The notes under the pieces: model-generated | Databases searched by the model: none | What the model saw: the letters and a program-made list of their open reading frames with translations, nothing else | What the model was told of the DNA's origin: nothing | Shown: positions 5,797-13,192 of the stretch, one piece after another | Position numbering within the stretch: position 1 is the first letter of the stretch | Layout: the number at the start of each line of letters is the position of its first letter | DNA from: Spirochaetaceae bacterium | GTDB lineage: Bacteria; Spirochaetota; Spirochaetia; Treponematales; Breznakiellaceae | Direction: 5' to 3' | DNA length: 14,797 bases | Assembly (NCBI GenBank): GCA_031280115.1 | Contig: JAITHF010000226.1 | Coordinates: 1-14,797 of the forward strand | Translations under genes and position numbers: made by a program

Positions 5797-6606
5797 ATGG
5801 TGAATCTGAGAGTAAAAGCCCCGCCCCCGCAGGCCCCCGGGCTCGCGAAAGCCCTCAGCGGGGCGCTGGGCGCCGTGATAACCCTCTATATTACAGGCAT
5901 ATCTCTTGACTGGGGGAAACTGGACGGCTTTAACCTGGCGGTGGGTATCGGCGGGCTGGGGCTTATCCTGTTTTCTTGTCAAGAGGCGCGGATAGCGCGG
6001 CTGTCAGCGCGCCTTCCCCGGCCCCTTAAAATCATCTTTCTTGCCGCCGCGCACCTCGGTATCCTCTCATTTGTCATTGTCCAAGGGGCTATTATATATA
6101 CGATGACGGTAACTGCCGGCGGAAGCGCCGGGCAAGGGGCTGATTACCTTCTGGTGCTGGGCTGCCAAGTTGACGGGGACGCGCCGTCTGTCCCCCTTGC
6201 GCGGCGGGTCGCCGCGGCGGCGGCGTACCTCCATGAAAACCCCCGTACCAAAGCGATCGTAAGCGGCGGCAGGGGCCCGGGGGAAAGGGTCAGCGAAGCG
6301 GAAGCAATGGCGAACCTCCTCATAAGGCGCCATAATATCCCTTCCGGGCGTATCCTTCGGGAAGAACGCGCCGCAAGCACCCTTGAAAACCTGGCGTTTT
6401 CAGATGCTTCCTACGGCCTTCGGGACAAGCAGGTGGTGGTTGTCTCAAGCGGCTACCACCTTTTCCGCGCCCTTGCGCTTGCAAAGAAACAGGGCTATAC
6501 CCGCGTTTCCGGCTTGGGGAGCGAAAGCATCCCCCTTGCACTCCCGGCCTATCTTCTGCGGGAATATGCGGCGGTTATGTATTATATCCTGCGGGGGTAC
6601 CTATAA
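5797..6606 (+). CDS. YdcF/DUF218-family membrane protein
   Basis: The 269-residue protein has about three N-terminal hydrophobic segments (roughly 18-35, 45-61 and 78-103), then a DUF218 domain: ADYLLVLGCQV (116-126), PLARRVAAAAAYL (133-145), AIVSGGRGPGE (153-163), SEAEAM (166-171) and VVVVSSGYHLFRA (213-225). Family members such as E. coli SanA/ElyC and YdcF are tied to envelope integrity and peptidoglycan or polysaccharide precursor homeostasis; the reaction is not well defined. ATG 5797 is chosen over an upstream TTG (5758) because that TTG lies in the -35 box. Its TAA stop (6604-6606) is embedded in the TATAAT of the next gene's promoter. Confidence 0.85.
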   Translation: MVNLRVKAPPPQAPGLAKALSGALGAVITLYITGISLDWGKLDGFNLAVGIGGLGLILFSCQEARIARLSARLPRPLKIIFLAAAHLGILSFVIVQGAIIYTMTVTAGGSAGQGADYLLVLGCQVDGDAPSVPLARRVAAAAAYLHENPRTKAIVSGGRGPGERVSEAEAMANLLIRRHNIPSGRILREERAASTLENLAFSDASYGLRDKQVVVVSSGYHLFRALALAKKQGYTRVSGLGSESIPLALPAYLLREYAAVMYYILRGYL

Positions 6607-6607
6607 T
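6602..6607 (+). promoter_or_regulatory. TATAAT -10 box of the ABC exporter gene
   Basis: A perfect TATAAT lies exactly 7 nt before the ATG at 6615 and overlaps the ydcF-like stop codon. No convincing -35 hexamer is seen at 16-18 bp. The geometry again predicts a leaderless transcript, and there is no Shine-Dalgarno sequence. Confidence 0.55.
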
Positions 6608-6614
6608 AAAAATA

Positions 6615-8417
6615 ATGGGTAAACTAAAACTAATCCTTGCGCTGTTCAACAGGCGGGAAAAACAGCAGCTTATACTGGTGGCGGCGGCCCTGCTTGGCAT
6701 GGGCTTTATCGAGCTTGTGGGCGTGGGTTCTCTGGGGCCCTTTATTTCGGTGGTGTCCAACCCCAAGGTTATTCACACTAATATCTGGCTTAAACGCCTC
6801 TACGAGCTGGGGCGTTTTGAGAGCGACGGGGGCTTTATCGCCATGACGGGCATACTGGTTATAGCGATGCTGGTGGCGAGCAACCTGTGCCTCGGGGGCG
6901 CGAACTTCCTCATGTACTACTACGCGGCCAAACGCCGGCACAGCATCGGGGTGCGGCTTTTTGAGAAGTACCTGCGCCAGCCCTACTGCTTTTATCTTAC
7001 CAGCAGCGCCGCGGTGCTCTCCAAGCGGGTGCTGGGCGATGTGAGCGCCTTTATAGGCGGGGTGCTTATGAACCTGCTCCAGCTTATCGCAAGCTCCATA
7101 ATCTCGCTTTGCATTATCATCCTGCTTATTGTTATTAACCCGGCGCTGGCGCTGGCGGTGAGCGGGGTGCTTACGGTCTCGTACCTGGCGATTTTCGCGT
7201 TTGTCAAAGACTTCCTGGCCCGCAAAGGGCGGGAGAGCAACGCGCAGAACGCCTTGAAGTTCAAATATACCACCGAGGGTTTCAACGGCATCAAGGACAT
7301 AAAGATACTGGGAAAGGAGCAGGTGTTTCTGGACAGTTTCACCCTCCCCTCACGCAAGAATTCGATGAACGAGGCGTCAAGGGACATTGTGAACGATCTG
7401 CCTAAGTATGTGCTTGAGACCATTGCTGTTGGCGGCATTGTGGGGGTTATGGTCATAATGATCCGGTTCGGCGCGGTGATAGACGACTTTCTGCCGGTTT
7501 TGACGGTCTACGCCTTCGGCGCGTACCGGCTCCTGCCGCTTCTCCAGAAAGTATTCCGCGCTTTTGCCGGCGTCAGGTACAGTTTTGCCATAGTCGAGGA
7601 GCTGCACCATGATTTTTGCGAACTTCCCGAGGGCGAGGCACTGGCAAAGGACGACCCCCCGCGCATGGCCTTTCACAAGGAGGCGGCGCTTAAAGACGTG
7701 GTATTCAGATACCCCGCAGGCTCCCATGACATCATCAAGAACCAGAGCCTTATCATCAAAGCCAACACGTCTATCGCGCTTGTGGGCGCCACCGGCTGCG
7801 GGAAAACCACGTTAATTGACATTCTCCTTGGGCTTCTTGAGCCTCAAAGCGGGGGGCTTTTCATTGACGGCGAAGCGGTTACCCGGGAGAACCGCCGCAG
7901 CTGGCAGCGGAACCTGGGGTATGTGCCCCAGTCTATCTACCTTACTGACGACACGATACGCCGCAACATCGCCTTCGGCATTGAACCTGAGAAAATCGAC
8001 GAAGAGGCGGTGGTAAAGGCCGCCTGCCTTGCCAATATGCACGGCTTTATTACCAGCGAGCTTGAGGGCGGGTATGACACGGTTATCGGCGACAGGGGCA
8101 TCCGGCTTTCCGGGGGCCAGCGCCAGCGTATCGGGATTGCCCGGGCAGTATACCATGATCCGCCGGTGCTTATCCTGGACGAGGCGACCAGCGCGCTTGA
8201 CAGCCTCACAGAGAACGCCATTATTGACGCTATGAAGACCATGAGCGGCAAGAAAACGCTTATTATGATAGCCCATAGGATAACCACTGTTAAGAACTGC
8301 GATCAGATATATCTTATGGAAAAGGGGGTTATCACGGATCACGGCGCTTACGAGGAGCTGTATCAAAAAAACGAACTGTTTAGAGAAATGGCCGACGGCC
8401 CCCCTGTGCAGCCGTAG
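6615..8417 (+). CDS. ABC exporter, PglK-like lipid-linked oligosaccharide flippase candidate
   Basis: The 600-residue protein fuses an exporter-type membrane domain (about 1-330; hydrophobic stretches near 18-45, 75-98, 150-198 and 265-310) to one ATPase domain. The latter has Walker A GATGCGKT at 391-398, Q-loop Gln439, signature LSGGQ at 498-502, Walker B VLILDEAT at 518-525 and H-loop His554. It would work as a homodimer in the inner membrane. The N-terminal style (LLGMGFIELVGVGSLGPFI) resembles PglK/WlaB-type flippases that move undecaprenyl-linked glycans outwards. The dehydratase and aminotransferase 3.5 kb away support a glycan role, but they belong to another operon. A lipid or peptide exporter remains possible. 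Confidence 0.82.
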   Translation: MGKLKLILALFNRREKQQLILVAAALLGMGFIELVGVGSLGPFISVVSNPKVIHTNIWLKRLYELGRFESDGGFIAMTGILVIAMLVASNLCLGGANFLMYYYAAKRRHSIGVRLFEKYLRQPYCFYLTSSAAVLSKRVLGDVSAFIGGVLMNLLQLIASSIISLCIIILLIVINPALALAVSGVLTVSYLAIFAFVKDFLARKGRESNAQNALKFKYTTEGFNGIKDIKILGKEQVFLDSFTLPSRKNSMNEASRDIVNDLPKYVLETIAVGGIVGVMVIMIRFGAVIDDFLPVLTVYAFGAYRLLPLLQKVFRAFAGVRYSFAIVEELHHDFCELPEGEALAKDDPPRMAFHKEAALKDVVFRYPAGSHDIIKNQSLIIKANTSIALVGATGCGKTTLIDILLGLLEPQSGGLFIDGEAVTRENRRSWQRNLGYVPQSIYLTDDTIRRNIAFGIEPEKIDEEAVVKAACLANMHGFITSELEGGYDTVIGDRGIRLSGGQRQRIGIARAVYHDPPVLILDEATSALDSLTENAIIDAMKTMSGKKTLIMIAHRITTVKNCDQIYLMEKGVITDHGAYEELYQKNELFREMADGPPVQP

Positions 8418-8427
8418 GCCCCCTGCG

Positions 8428-8448
8428 GGCAGCCGCAGGCTGTTTCAG
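8428..8448 (+). repeat. CAGCC/GGCTG hairpin unit, copy A
   Basis: CAGCC (8430-8434), loop GCA and GGCTG (8438-8442) are followed by TTTCAG. The same 21-base unit, differing only in the three loop bases, occurs at 14449-14469. Conservation of stem and flank with a changed loop suggests a real repeat family. Confidence 0.65.
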
Positions 8449-8477
8449 GTGCTTCCTGCGGTGAGCGGGTTTGTGGG

Positions 8478-8547
8478 TTTAGTCACAACCCTGAAGGATG
8501 CGCCTCAGCGGACTTCGATGGCGCACGGGCGCGGCGCAGGAAGCACC
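8478..8547 (-). repeat. Dispersed intergenic repeat, copy 2 (inverted)
   Basis: The reverse complement shares ordered blocks with 158-223: CTTCCTGCGC (8534-8543), ATCGAA (8514-8519), TCCGCTGAGGCGC (8500-8512) and GGGTTGTGACTAAA (8478-8491). Weaker similarity runs on to about 8590. It begins 61 bp after the ABC exporter stop, with the same orientation relative to the upstream gene as copy 1, and forms the core of the nested palindrome. Confidence 0.75.
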
Positions 8548-8580
8548 TAAATCCCCCGCAGGGGGCCTTCGGCTGGGGGG

Positions 8581-8610
8581 TTGCGGTTTTGAGGGCCTGT
8601 GGGCTATGAT
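8581..8610 (+). promoter_or_regulatory. Promoter of the lolA-rodZ-rimO cluster
   Basis: TTGCGG (8581-8586), an 18-bp spacer and TATGAT (8605-8610) lie with the -10 ending 7 nt before the ATG at 8618. This spacing picks the third of three closely spaced in-frame ATGs (8606, 8612, 8618) and predicts a leaderless message. Confidence 0.5.
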
Positions 8611-8617
8611 AATGGGT

Positions 8618-9298
8618 ATGAAACTATGGGTCTTTGCTTTTGTCCTGACCATGAAAAGCCTCTGCGCTTTGTACCCTCAGGAAATCATCACCGCCGAGCG
8701 GTATCTTGCAATGGTCTCCGAACGATACGGGGGAATAAAAGATTACGAGGCGCGAATCCTTATCCGCTCCGGCAATTCCACCATGTCCGGCACGGTTATC
8801 CACCTTGTCCCCTCGTTTATGCGGATAGACTTCGCCAGCCCCGCCAATCAGGTTATCGTGTTTAACGGGGAACAGCTTACGATTTATCTGCCTGAATATC
8901 AGGCGGTGCTGAACCAGACCATCTCGTCAAACCAAAGGTCAGGGGCCGCCTCTTTTGCCTCGGCCCAGGGGCTTACGCTCCTTAGACGCAACTATGTGCC
9001 GGTCTTTGTAACGAGCCCCGCGCCCCAGGCCCTTGAAAGCGGCTCTGCCGAACTGGCGGTCAAACTGCGGCTCACCCGCCGTTCGGTCTCCGAAGGCTTT
9101 CGGGAAATCATTCTCAGCGTGAACCCTGATACCAAACTCATCCGCCGCATTGAGGGGCGCACCATTGACGGCAGGCTTGTGCAGTTCGACTTTTCCAACA
9201 TCAGAATAAACCGGGGCATACCGGAACAGCGGTTCATCTATGATTCGCCTGCGTCAGCCAATATGTATAATAATTTCCTGTTTCGGGATACTGAATAA
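8618..9298 (+). CDS. lolA: LolA-like periplasmic outer-membrane lipoprotein carrier
   Basis: The 226-residue protein starts with a signal-peptide-like segment (MKLWVFAFVLTMKSLCA), then the LolA pattern: YLAMVSERYGGIKDYEARILI (about 30-50), FMRIDFASPANQVIVFNGEQLTIYLPEYQAVLNQ (about 67-100) and C-terminal strands ending in RFIYDSP. LolA shuttles lipoproteins from the LolCDE exporter to the outer membrane. Start 8618 is chosen because it directly precedes the signal peptide and sits 7 nt after a -10 box; in-frame ATGs at 8606 and 8612, and a longer frame to 8498 through the repeat element, are less likely. Divergent LolA-fold proteins exist with other roles, so carrier function is inferred. LspA and a LolD-like ATPase are in the same window. 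Confidence 0.8.
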   Translation: MKLWVFAFVLTMKSLCALYPQEIITAERYLAMVSERYGGIKDYEARILIRSGNSTMSGTVIHLVPSFMRIDFASPANQVIVFNGEQLTIYLPEYQAVLNQTISSNQRSGAASFASAQGLTLLRRNYVPVFVTSPAPQALESGSAELAVKLRLTRRSVSEGFREIILSVNPDTKLIRRIEGRTIDGRLVQFDFSNIRINRGIPEQRFIYDSPASANMYNNFLFRDTE

Positions 9299-9343
9299 TG
9301 ATAATAGGGGAACAGCAACGCCCCGGACGTGCGGAGGAATCTG

Positions 9344-10465
9344 GTGGAATCCCTGGGTAACAAGTTAAGAACCGCCCGCGAAAGCAAAGGGTGCTCCTAT
9401 GATCAGGTAAGTCAGGAAACCCATATAGCAAGCAGGTATCTCAAGGCCCTTGAGGAAGAAGCCTTTGGAGGCTTCCCGGGAGAACCCTTTCTTCTGGGAT
9501 TTCTCAAGAACTACAGCGAATTTCTGGGCCTTGACACGCAGGAAGTCCTTTCCCTGTACTGGGCCATGAAGATTCAGGAAGAGCCTGTGCCGGTGGAACA
9601 GCTTCTCAAACCTTCCCCGCCCTTTCCCTTTACCCTTCTTATCGCGGCGCTGGCAGGGCTCATCCTCTTAGGCATCATAGGCGGCGGGGTTTATTTCCTC
9701 CTTAACCACGCATGGCAGAAACCCCCGCCGGCCTCTGCGGCGCGGGAGCCTATGGAATATACCCTCAGCGACGGGGCGCTGGAACGGCGGTTTTATCAGG
9801 GAGACGCGGTGATTATTCCCTATGGGGACGCCCGCTATACGGTAAAACTGGCCAGCTTAGGGGACGCGCTTACCCTAAGCGCGCCGGACCGGGAAGTGAT
9901 GCTTGACTTGGGGCAGGAGGTACTGATTGACTTAAACGCCGACGGGGTTGAGGAACTGCGGATTACCGCGGCAGAGTTCTCCAAGAACGAAAGCGGCTCA
10001 GGCGCGCTCCTGCGCTTTGAGATTGACGCGCCGCCGCCGCTTCCCCCTGCTCTTGCGGAAACGCCGCCGCCATCGGCGGATACCCGGGCCGCGCCCGCGC
10101 CTGCGGCCCTCTCCGGCACGGGCCTTGCCAACGCGGCGGTCATCTTTTCGTCTTCCAGCGCGTATCCCTTTACGCTTCAGGCGTTCTTTCAAGGCTACTG
10201 TATGTTCCGCTGGGAGATTCTGGCGGAACAAAACCGGCGGGAACGTACTGAACGGTACTACCAGAAAGGGGACGAGCTTAATATACAGGCGCAAAACGGC
10301 ATCCGCGTCTGGCTGTCCAACGCCGCCACGGTGAAACTACAGGCCATAGGCGGCGGCAGAACCGTGCCGCTTGAACTGGGCGGGGCCGGCGAAGTGGTGG
10401 TGGCGGAGATACGCTGGGTGTGGGACGACGACAGCCGCTACCGCCTGGTGCTGGTAAAACTGTAG
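9344..10465 (+). CDS. rodZ: RodZ-like cell-shape protein
   Basis: The 373-residue protein has an N-terminal HTH_25 domain (about 1-76; GNKLRTARESKGCSYDQVSQ, then HIASRYLKALEEEAFGGFPG and FLKNYSEFLGLD), one transmembrane helix (about 94-120), a Pro/Ala-rich periplasmic linker (about 220-255) and a DUF4115-like C-terminal domain. This is the RodZ architecture; RodZ links MreB to the membrane in the elongation machinery. The start is GTG 9344 because a perfect GGAGG (9333-9337) lies 6 nt before it; a GTG at 9329 lies upstream of that site. The lolA-like gene ends 45 nt earlier. The TAG stop shares one base with the rimO GTG. Confidence 0.88.
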   Translation: MESLGNKLRTARESKGCSYDQVSQETHIASRYLKALEEEAFGGFPGEPFLLGFLKNYSEFLGLDTQEVLSLYWAMKIQEEPVPVEQLLKPSPPFPFTLLIAALAGLILLGIIGGGVYFLLNHAWQKPPPASAAREPMEYTLSDGALERRFYQGDAVIIPYGDARYTVKLASLGDALTLSAPDREVMLDLGQEVLIDLNADGVEELRITAAEFSKNESGSGALLRFEIDAPPPLPPALAETPPPSADTRAAPAPAALSGTGLANAAVIFSSSSAYPFTLQAFFQGYCMFRWEILAEQNRRERTERYYQKGDELNIQAQNGIRVWLSNAATVKLQAIGGGRTVPLELGGAGEVVVAEIRWVWDDDSRYRLVLVKL

Positions 10466-11769
10466 TGCGCTATTTTCTCGACTCCTTCGGGTGCGCGAAG
10501 AATCAGGTTGACAGCGAAACCATGATGGCCCTCCTTAACAGCGCGTCCTGGGACGCGGCAGCAGATCCCGGGGACGCGGACCTTATCATTATCAATTCCT
10601 GCGGGTTTATCCAAAGCGCCAAAGAACAGTCCCTCCGCGCGCTCCTTACACACCGTAAAGCGTATCCGGACAAAAAAATCCTCTTTTCAGGCTGCCTTGC
10701 CCAGCGGTACGGCAAGGATCTCTCCCAGTCCCTGCCGGAAGCGGATATGCTCATAGGCAATCAGGACGCGGACGCCCTGGGCAAGGCGCTTGCGGCGCTG
10801 TTCCCTCAAAGCCCCCTGCCTGCGGCGCCGCCTCCGGGAACGCGCCCGCTCCTTTCGCCCGCAGGCTCCGGGTACGTCAAGATAAGCGAAGGCTGCAACA
10901 ACCGCTGCGCCTTCTGCGCCATTCCCCGTATACGGGGCCCCCTTATAAGCCGGCCTATCCCGTCAGTGCTTGAAGAGTGCGCCCAACTGCTCAGCCGGGG
11001 TATAAAGGAGCTGTGTCTTGTGGGACAGGACGCCGCCTCCTACGGCGCTGAAAAGAGCGGCGGCGGAAGCAGCCTGCCGGCGCTCTTGAAAGCGCTCTCC
11101 GGCCTTGCAGGGCCGTTTTGGGCGCGTGTCCTCTATATCCATCCGGACAACTTCCCCCTTGCTATGCTGGAGTTGTTTCAGCAGGACCGCCGGTTCCTCC
11201 CGTACTTCGACCTGCCGTTCCAGCACGGGTCAGGCCGGATTCTCAGGGCCATGAACCGGCGGGGCGATAGGAAGACCTATCTTGCCCTTATTGACCGGAT
11301 ACGGAGCGCCCTCCCTGACGCGGTTATCCGCTCCACCTTTCTCACCGGCTTTCCCGGGGAGCGGGAGCGGGATTTCCAGGCCCTCCTTGACTTCCAAAAG
11401 GACGCGCGCCTTGACTGGGCGGGCTGTTTCGCCTATTCACGGGAAGAGGATACGCCGGCGTACACCCTGGGGAACCGCGTGCCCCAGCGCCTCGCCTTAG
11501 CGCGGAAAAGCCGCGTTGAAGCGAGGCAGGTTCCCATCACCGAACAGCGGCTTGAGCGCTTTATCGGCAGGGCCATGACGGCGATTGTGGAAGCCCCTCT
11601 TGCCCTGGGCGGCGGAAAGACCTGCTATCTGGGGCGGCTTTTCTGCCACGCGCCGGAAGTGGACGGCGGGGTCGTCATCAGTTCTGAGACGGCCCTGTCC
11701 CCGGGCTCGTTTGTGGAAACAACCGTAACCGGCCGTTCCGGCTTCGACCTTACCGCCGCTGTCCGGTAA
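10465..11769 (+). CDS. rimO: Ribosomal protein S12 methylthiotransferase RimO
   Basis: The 434-residue protein has three parts: an MTTase N-terminal domain with cluster cysteines Cys10 (SFGCAKNQVDSE), Cys46 (NSCGF) and Cys77 (SGCLAQ); a radical SAM domain with CNNRCAFC (Cys144, Cys148, Cys151); and a C-terminal TRAM domain (about 365-434). It adds a methylthio group to a conserved aspartate of S12 using two 4Fe-4S clusters and SAM. The SFGCAKNQVDSE opening and the order of domains favour RimO over MiaB. The GTG start (10465) overlaps the rodZ TAG by one base, indicating translational coupling; no strong Shine-Dalgarno sequence is seen. Confidence 0.94.
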   Translation: MRYFLDSFGCAKNQVDSETMMALLNSASWDAAADPGDADLIIINSCGFIQSAKEQSLRALLTHRKAYPDKKILFSGCLAQRYGKDLSQSLPEADMLIGNQDADALGKALAALFPQSPLPAAPPPGTRPLLSPAGSGYVKISEGCNNRCAFCAIPRIRGPLISRPIPSVLEECAQLLSRGIKELCLVGQDAASYGAEKSGGGSSLPALLKALSGLAGPFWARVLYIHPDNFPLAMLELFQQDRRFLPYFDLPFQHGSGRILRAMNRRGDRKTYLALIDRIRSALPDAVIRSTFLTGFPGERERDFQALLDFQKDARLDWAGCFAYSREEDTPAYTLGNRVPQRLALARKSRVEARQVPITEQRLERFIGRAMTAIVEAPLALGGGKTCYLGRLFCHAPEVDGGVVISSETALSPGSFVETTVTGRSGFDLTAAVR

Positions 11770-11773
11770 ACCG

Positions 11774-11801
11774 CCGCCGCAAGAAGCAGGCGGGCTTTTT
11801 T
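11774..11801 (+). terminator. Intrinsic terminator after rimO
   Basis: CCGCC-GC (11774-11780), loop AAGAA, then GC-A-GGCGG (11786-11793) form a 7-bp stem with one bulged A. It is followed by GC and a six-T run (11796-11801). It starts 5 nt after the rimO stop and should end the lolA-rodZ-rimO transcript. Confidence 0.8.
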
Positions 11802-11832
11802 ATATTTTTTATATTTTTTTATATTTTTTTAT
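11802..11832. repeat. 10-bp-phased ATATTTTTTT tract
   Basis: Three near-identical units, ATATTTTTT(T), begin at 11802, 11811 and 11821. T-tracts repeating in step with the helical turn are the classic recipe for intrinsically curved DNA. The block lies roughly 45-75 bp upstream of the predicted nif3 transcription start, where an UP-element or bend could raise promoter activity. It also extends the T-run of the rimO terminator. Confidence 0.7.
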
Positions 11833-11863
11833 AAGGGGGTGGATTAACCGGTTCTCTCCGGGG

Positions 11864-11869
11864 TATACT
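11864..11869 (+). promoter_or_regulatory. TATACT -10 box of the nif3-lspA operon
   Basis: TATACT ends 7 nt before the ATG at 11877, in a GGTATACT context shared with the thioesterase promoter (GGGTATACT before the nusG-like gene). There is no good -35 hexamer at 16-18 bp; the upstream phased T-tracts may compensate. A leaderless mRNA is predicted. Confidence 0.55.
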
Positions 11870-11876
11870 GGCTGCT

Positions 11877-12632
11877 ATGATATGTCAAAAATTAGATGCG
11901 TTCTTTCGGAATAACTTGGACATAGACGGCTTTTCCGTCATAGACCCGTCATTAAACGGCGTGCAGGTGGATAACAACGGGGCTGACATCACGAAGATCG
12001 CGTTTGCAGTGGACGCGAACATGGAAACCTTTACGCAGGCTGCCCAAGGCGGCGCGGGGATGCTCTTCGTCCACCACGGCCTCTTCTGGGCCGGCGCGCA
12101 GGTCAGGGTCGCGGGAAGTTACCGCCGGCGCCTCCAGTTCCTCTTGGACCGCAATCTGGCGCTCTACGCGGCGCACCTTCCCCTTGACCAACACCCCCGG
12201 TGGGGCAACAATGCAATCCTCGCGTCGCTCCTGGGCATCACCGATCCTGAGCCGTTCGGAGTGTACCGGGGCCGCAAGATGGGCTATAAGGGAACCCTTG
12301 CCGCGCCCCTTACCACCTGCGAGGCAGCGGAGCGGGTGGGACCTTCAGCGCTGGGGGTGTACCCTTTCGGCGTACCGGTGAACCGGAGCGCCGCGGTCAT
12401 TTCAGGCGGCGCGGCAGATGAGGCGCAGCAAGCGATTGCCGAAGGGGTTGACCTCTATGTTACCGGCGAGATGAGCCATCATGTGTACCATGAGTGTCTT
12501 GAAAACGGGCTTAACATGATAGCCGGCGGCCATTACGCAACAGAAGTATGGGGCGTCAAGGAGATGATGCGCCAGTGCGCTGAGGCGCTGCCCCTTGAGG
12601 TTATGTTTATTGACGCACCCACAGGGTTATAA
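11877..12632 (+). CDS. Nif3/DUF34-family dinuclear-metal protein
   Basis: The 251-residue protein has the family landmarks SLNGVQV (25-31), VHHGLFW (65-71), HLPLDQHP (100-107) and the C-terminal GGHYATE (217-223). Expected metal ligands are His66/His67, Asp104, His219 and Glu223. Members form toroidal hexamers with a dinuclear metal site; many are annotated as GTP cyclohydrolase 1 type 2, but their physiological role is unclear. It lacks the PII-like insertion of longer homologues. There is no Shine-Dalgarno sequence before the ATG; a -10 box sits 7 nt upstream. Co-transcription with lspA is likely (29 nt gap). Confidence 0.9.
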   Translation: MICQKLDAFFRNNLDIDGFSVIDPSLNGVQVDNNGADITKIAFAVDANMETFTQAAQGGAGMLFVHHGLFWAGAQVRVAGSYRRRLQFLLDRNLALYAAHLPLDQHPRWGNNAILASLLGITDPEPFGVYRGRKMGYKGTLAAPLTTCEAAERVGPSALGVYPFGVPVNRSAAVISGGAADEAQQAIAEGVDLYVTGEMSHHVYHECLENGLNMIAGGHYATEVWGVKEMMRQCAEALPLEVMFIDAPTGL

Positions 12633-12661
12633 GCGCTGCTATGAAACAAAGGAGAACAACT

Positions 12662-13192
12662 ATGAAAGGCAAATTGCTGCCGTTTATCCTGACCGCGTGT
12701 ATTATCCTTGCGGACCAGGGGGTTAAGAGCGTTATTGTCCGGCGCTGGCCCCTAGAGGCGCCGAACGGGATGGTCTTTATCACCCGGGTCTTTGACAGCG
12801 ATTTTCTCTGGATCATCCATGTCCGTAACAAGGCTATTGCCTTTAGCATAGGCAGCAACCTGCCCGACACAGTCCGGCCTGCGCTGTTTATCGTGCTGCC
12901 GGTTATCGTGCTTGGGTTTCTGCTCTGGTATTACGCCCGCTCAAAGGAGTTCTCCGGCCTCCAGCGCTGGGTTGTGGCAGGCATCATAGGCGGCGGGGCA
13001 GGCAACATGATCGACCGTATCTTCCGGCCCGACGGGGTGGTGGACTTTATCAGCGTCGCGTTCTACGGCCTTTTCGGGCTTGACCGCTGGCCTACGTTTA
13101 ATATCGCCGACGCCAGCGTGGTGGTCTGCTGCATCCTCCTCCTCCTTTCGCTCATACTGCCTCCTAAACCGCCTCCCCGCCGGAACGCCTAG
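12662..13192 (+). CDS. lspA: Lipoprotein signal peptidase II (LspA)
   Basis: The 176-residue inner-membrane aspartic protease cleaves the signal peptide of diacylglyceryl-prolipoproteins. It has four hydrophobic segments (about 5-25, 70-92, 102-118 and 150-168) and the family motifs ADQGVK (17-22), RNKAIAFSI (55-63), GGAGNMIDRI (111-120), VVDFI (126-130, catalytic Asp128) and FNIADASV (146-153, catalytic Asp150). ATG 12662 has a clear AAAGGAG site. An in-frame ATG at 12641 would add seven residues and has TATAAG 7 nt upstream, so a second, leaderless start is possible. The last codons and TAG overlap the convergent FMN-lipoprotein gene at CTAG 13189-13192. Confidence 0.95.
   Translation: MKGKLLPFILTACIILADQGVKSVIVRRWPLEAPNGMVFITRVFDSDFLWIIHVRNKAIAFSIGSNLPDTVRPALFIVLPVIVLGFLLWYYARSKEFSGLQRWVVAGIIGGGAGNMIDRIFRPDGVVDFISVAFYGLFGLDRWPTFNIADASVVVCCILLLLSLILPPKPPPRRNA

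Larger units (their letters stand above)
8409..8575. repeat. Nested palindromic intergenic element
   Basis: Outer arms 8409-8429 and 8555-8575 are inverted copies with one mismatch (13 perfect bases GGCCCCCTGCGGG at 8417-8429). A second perfect 14-bp pair, AGGTGCTTCCTGCG at 8447-8460 with its inverse at 8535-8548, lies inside. The left outer arm overlaps the last codons and stop of the ABC gene. No ORF or transposase is inside. It could fold into a long imperfect cruciform or hairpin; a MITE-like or REP/BIME-like element is the likeliest description. Confidence 0.75.
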
